Source of the DNA: Solenopsis invicta
Taxonomy: Eukaryota; Arthropoda; Insecta; Hymenoptera; Formicidae
Assembly: GCF_016802725.1 (NCBI RefSeq)
Contig: NC_052667.1
Span: 24,760,346 to 24,824,345, forward strand
DNA length: 64,000 bases
Direction of reading: 5' to 3'
Below are positions 59,661 to 64,000 of the stretch, piece after piece. Under the pieces are notes generated by a model that made no database searches, had not been told where the DNA came from, and saw nothing but the letters and a program-made list of their open reading frames with translations. The stretch's first letter is position 1. Every line of letters starts with the position of its first letter. The translations under genes were made by a program, and so were the position numbers.

Positions 59661-60659
59661 TACGTGAAAATGTCAATGGTTGCGTTTATTATACATTCGG
59701 ATCCGGTAGTAATCTGAGGACAAAATTAAAGGTAAAAACTATTAATAAATTTTCAACAGTTGCATAGTTGCTTTTTCCGCTGAACGCAACCAATGATTGT
59801 ACACTTTCAAGATTTGAAGGTCTGAAAATAGAGATTTTCAGGAGATTGATTATGGATTACACAACTTGAAAATTATGAAAATGAGTGAATTTATTAAAAT
59901 ATTAATCATTTTGTCATAAATTTGCTCATTTTTATAATTTTTACCAAGTCCAATCTGTAATCTGCACTTAAATCCATTCTAGAATTGCGTAAAACGTGGT
60001 TGTAGGATTTTGGGAGTAGTATTGAATGCTGTATACTGTATAAGGTAATCTACAATGAAGTAAAGGTATGTCTTCTAAACGATGGTAGCGTGGATACTAG
60101 TCCTCTGAGCCGAGCTGACACGTGAGAATCCTCTAATTGATTCACTCTTACAACCAACACTATGAGCGTGAACGATAAAGTTTAATGTATTTTACAACCT
60201 GTAATAATGGCTTACAAATGTGTCTTACAACACAGTTTACAATCACTTACAATCACATTTACACAATTGTAGAAGGAATTTAAAGTCTTTTAGTAAAAAA
60301 CGCATGGAATTATTGGTCAATCTAGAAATCCTCAAATAAGAGTTTGGTTACAATATATAACCAATAGAAGCTAGAATTGATGTTTACGCGTAAAATATAA
60401 ATAATCTACATTATGTGTGCAAAATGTAAATTTATATAAATTATGTTTTACGTGTCATTTATGTAAACAATAATCAATGGATCGTAGAAGATGCAGATTT
60501 TATCAGAAATAGTGAAAATTATGTATATGAAAATTATATATTTTTATTTTATTAAAGGCAGATATATATTAACAATTTTATAACTTCTTTTTTCTGTTGT
60601 ATTATCCAATTTATAATAATTTACATTGATTGCATTGTTTACATGAAAAAAGATTTGTC

Positions 60660-61062
60660 CCAGATTAATCTACAGATTTCGCGCAGAGCATGCTATCAAC
60701 TTTTGATGGCAGAATGGCAACAAATTGCACACAGTATCTATACTATCTGATACTGTCGACATACTGCCGTCAAAAATAAGGTAGAGCTTGCTAATCATGC
60801 TATGTCAGCATATCGACCGCTAAAATCGAGCAGAATTTGCAGTTTGTGCTCATTTTTTTCGTATTAGCTTGCCGTGATTGTCCGCAAGTGCAGATTCTGC
60901 TTGGTTTCTGCTGCCAAAATTTTCTAACATAATATGTTAACAGGTTGTCGACAGATCCTGAGCTCAATGCGGGCACAGATGGCTTATGAATCTGTTGTCA
61001 CCATCTGATCTGAATTTGATGCCAATCTGCGCGCAGACTGTGCACAGTTTGCTATCGGGGAT
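60660..61062. repeat. Degenerate interspersed repeat with CCGATAGCAAACTG end
   Basis: ACAGTTTGCTATCGGGG at the right end recurs inverted at about 62528 (CCCCGATAGCAAACTG). The left part (CAGATTTCGCGCAGAGCATG) resembles 57030-57055 (CAGATTTCACGCAGCAAATG). This suggests three fragments of one repeat family. It is noncoding. Confidence 0.5.
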
Positions 61063-62143
61063 ATAAACATAACGGAAACAATGTGTAAATAATTCATATG
61101 TATTCTTGATATGTACGGCACAATCCTGATAGAAACATTCTATAAAAAAAAAAATGTGTGGTCGCGCAAATTTTATTACGCATCTTTTATTTCTGGTATC
61201 ATATTATCAAATGAAATAAAACAGGAATGTACATATGTGCACATACAACTTATAAGTTTAATCATCGAACGAAGCAATCCAGTTATGAACCAAGAAGAGA
61301 AGAAAGGGAGTGACGACTTAGCGGGATACACAAGACCATGATAAAAGGAGGAAGATGGAGGAAGCGGAGATGGATTCAATTTCCTACGCGTTAGATGTAG
61401 CCCCTCCGTCGTTGTAAGTTACTCACAAGTCAGCAAAGTAGGCAGCTGTATTATTAAGTTAGATTGTAGTTTATATATTTTTGCGATTTTCTTACAATTG
61501 TATCACTTACGATTTTCACTTACGATATTAGTATTAAATTAGAGTAAGTCTCTTTCGTGAATGCATGTGTTTCTAAGACAAAATTTAATAAGCTATAGGA
61601 TAAGAATGTTATTTTCTACTTTTATAAAGTATTTGGAAAATTATTGATATTTTGACTGGACAACATGGGATAAAGGAAAATAAAATAATTGTGTGCAGCG
61701 ATATTGCGCTTCCTGTCCGGCAATTGACCACATTCATAGCGCAATTTTTTTCTTTGGACAGCCAATTTGCGTTGTAGAGTCTATAATGTAGACAATCGCG
61801 TCTCATTCGAACAGATCTATATCTGATAATTTCATCTGTAATAATTCAAGTCTAATGATTTAATTCAAGTCTAGATTTCGTAAGCAATCGATGAGCTTCA
61901 GCTACACTTTTTTTTCAAATCAAAGTAGTGTAGAAGTACACGTTGGAAAAACAACTTGTCGCGTTCCATTTTAATGCAGTTATAGAAAAGCATCTATGCA
62001 TACAAAGGATGGTGTCTATTGACTAAATTTTAGTGGGAAATGTTCACACTTCAAAATGACATAAGTCTCTGACAGATGTCTCTGACACTGCATACGCAGC
62101 TATAGCCATTTAAACGTGAACAGAGCCTTCAATGCAACCCCCT

Positions 62144-62275
62144 AAAGCCATGTGTTCATGATGCTAGAAATCGGTCCGAGAACATTTGAACAATTCGACC
62201 AATTGATTAATGCGATTGGTCAATTCTCTTTCCGAGATCTCGGACCGACTTTTAGCATCGTGTACAAGGCTTTAT
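62144..62275. mobile_element. Small hairpin MITE (about 132 bp)
   Basis: TAAAGCCATGTGTTCATGATG, trimmed, then AGAAATCGGTCCGAG at the left faces CTCGGACCGACTTTTAGCAT and CAAGGCTTTA at the right. An inner ATTCGACCAATTGATT / GCGATTGGTCAATT pair completes the fold. There is no ORF. Confidence 0.8.
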
Positions 62276-63168
62276 AGAACGGCAGCCTTTTATTTACTAT
62301 ACCATCTAGAAATATTAGAAGTGCATAAAACATCTCAATGTCAGATTACACATACCCCAGCCTACCCTTCCTAAAATAAAACTTTTATTATTTAAAATAA
62401 AAATTTTGAGTCTATATAAATATATTTGGATAACATGCATCAACTTTTATATGATTAAAACATTTTTTAATAAAGCATTTGTGTATCACAAAACATCATG
62501 AAAACAAAGTATCATTACAAAAATACCGTACCCCGATAGCAAACTGCAGTCTGTATATTTTTTATTATAAATTTTCAATCTGCTACATATCCAATTTTTT
62601 AAATATTCTATTTATGTTGCATTTTTAAAATTAATGGACTGATCTCTTTATCTCCGATTAGCTTGATCAATCGATTAAATTTAACAATAACCAAGTGCAA
62701 AACTTAAGATTGATGATCCCTAATTTTATTTTTAATTATTTTAATTAAAAATTATTTAATTATTAATTTAAAACTTTATATAAATACATAATACATGTTT
62801 TACATAAATAATTTATAATTTGCAGAAAATGAACAAGGAAAACAAAATAATACTATTAATTTTGAAATAGAATAATAAACTCGAAATTGTTAAGGATAAA
62901 TGATAAAGATTAATAAGAGTGTACGCGTGACGCTCGGGTTTATATTCTTATTAAAAAATTTTTGGATCATTTTCAGTACTCATTAAAATTCTACAATTCT
63001 CATGGTAAAACAGTTTAGTCTCTTCATTGTCAATTCTCGCTGACACGAGGTTGAAAGGTCAAGTGGCAACTGATGGCAACGAACCATGAACCGGAATTCT
63101 GTCATTACATAATTTGCATGAAGGAATATATATTTAAATTTATCAGAAGAAATATAAATCTGTTAGTT

Positions 63169-63169
63169 G

Positions 63170-63232
<63 letters not shown>

Positions 63233-63242
63233 GCGTGTGTGT
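63169..63242. repeat. TA array passing into GT array
   Basis: About 14 TA units followed by about 20 GT units with two GC interruptions. Confidence 0.9.
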
Positions 63243-63676
63243 GAAAATTCGCAAAGTACAAGTCTGATTTATACACAGGTCAACAATAAAAAGAAAAAAA
63301 TTTCATAATTGTACCGTGCGTATACTTTCGTTAGTCCTCTTATTTATCCTTGATCAATTTAAAACTTTGCAGTTGGCTCTTCTTAAATTCAACTGGCCGA
63401 TCAAGCTAATCAAAGATGGCGAGATCAAACTATCTTTATTTATCTTAACCCTTAAACACACCGATCCTGTAAAATATGGAAACACATTTTTGGGTCTGGG
63501 AGACTTTTTCAACTTTGAGAAGCTATAATTTTGATTACAATCAATATTTTTCTACGATTTTTTTTTAAAACAAAAGTTCAAAATCTCAGGAGTGTGACTG
63601 CATAATTGGCATTGTCGACAAATAATTTATTGTGAAGTTATAAAAGCATTAAGCAAAAATGAGAAATTGGTCAAAA

Positions 63677-64000
63677 ATCCACTTTTCCTTCAAAAAATCA
63701 TATCTTCGCAACAACAATCATTTAAGGATTTTCAAATACAGCGTTTTAAAGCTGAAAAGTCACACTTTCAAAACAAAATTTGGCAAAGTCATTTCTTTTA
63801 AAAAGTATAATTATGTAAGATGGAAAATATGAGGTATTTTTGGGCATCTAAAAATCCACTTAAAAAAAAATCATATCTTTGCAACAAAAAACTTTAACGA
63901 ACTTTACAATACGGCGTTTTAAAGCTAAAGATTCATACTTTCAAAAATTATGTTATTGTCATTTCTATTAAATAAAAGTACTTATGTAACAAGGCGAATG
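63677..64000. repeat. Satellite-like tandem repeat, about 174-bp period, running off the right edge
   Basis: AAAATCCACTT, AAATCATATCTTCGCAACAA, GCGTTTTAAAGCT and CACACTTTCAAAA occur in the same order from 63677 and again from 63851, with small differences (CATATCTTTGCAACAA, GCGTTTTAAAGCT, CATACTTTCAAAA). The second copy reaches the window end. The array may continue beyond it. Confidence 0.75.

Larger units (their letters stand above)
59060..64000. other. AT-rich intergenic DNA with element remnants
   Basis: No gene is recognised. It contains a mariner-like end near 59240, scattered GCGCAGA/GCTATCGGGG repeats (60660-61062 and 62528), a small hairpin MITE (62144-62275), a TA/GT microsatellite (63169-63242) and a satellite-like repeat from about 63677 to the right edge. 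Confidence 0.6.

Noticed and set aside
1..64000. tRNA, rRNA and CRISPR features
   Set aside because: No convincing cloverleaf with a T-loop GGTTCGAAT motif, no rRNA core, and no regularly spaced short direct repeats were found by eye; a tRNAscan or covariance search was not possible.

Overview
The window is nuclear DNA from an animal, almost certainly an insect and probably a hymenopteran such as an ant. The protein fragments read as insect-type, the genes carry spliceosomal introns, and the rest is CpG-containing, microsatellite-rich, MITE-rich noncoding DNA. No bacterial gene organisation, rRNA, tRNA or CRISPR array was seen. The species call is an inference. Most of the sequence is noncoding, and many of the longest open frames are simple-repeat artefacts.

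Region 1 (about 1-34 kb, plus strand) is the 3' part of a plasma-membrane calcium ATPase gene (PMCA). The catalytic body is not here and must lie upstream. What is present is alternative tail exons: a terminal exon at 11713-12225 and a second terminal exon at 33586-33807, each beginning with a different calmodulin-binding helix and each ending in a class I PDZ ligand (ETSI and ETAV). A 69-nt internal exon at 22163-22231 appears to feed the second one. Three further exon candidates are given at lower confidence: 3252-3356 (terminal), 22753-22821 (69-nt cassette) and about 22998 (terminal). Between them lie long introns filled with CT, CA and TA microsatellites and several MITEs.

Region 2 (34-46.6 kb) has no recognisable gene. 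It probably holds the 3' UTR of the distal PMCA exon, then AT-rich intergenic DNA with long TA, GA and GT arrays.

Region 3 (46.7-51.5 kb) holds a complete six-exon minus-strand gene for the exosome ring subunit RRP42/EXOSC7 (292 aa), tail-to-tail with PMCA. About 175 bp upstream of its start codon begins a 1.35-kb imperfect palindrome (50183-51533), the most unusual structural feature of the window.

Region 4 (53-59 kb) holds two pogo/Tigger-type (DDE_1) transposase genes on the minus strand. The first (54000-55757) is an intact 585-aa ORF with a five-unit EEQIID-type repeat in its tail and Glu in place of the usual third catalytic Asp. The second (57611-59059) is a relic with two frameshifts, a stop codon, and a MITE at its 3' end. 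The remainder to 64 kb is AT-rich DNA with MITE remnants and, at the right edge, a satellite-like tandem repeat.

No clearly new multi-gene system is visible. The best leads are the PMCA tail-exon array, the palindrome beside EXOSC7, the intact repeat-bearing pogo-like gene, and a TA-flanked MITE family that could be mobilised by such a transposase.
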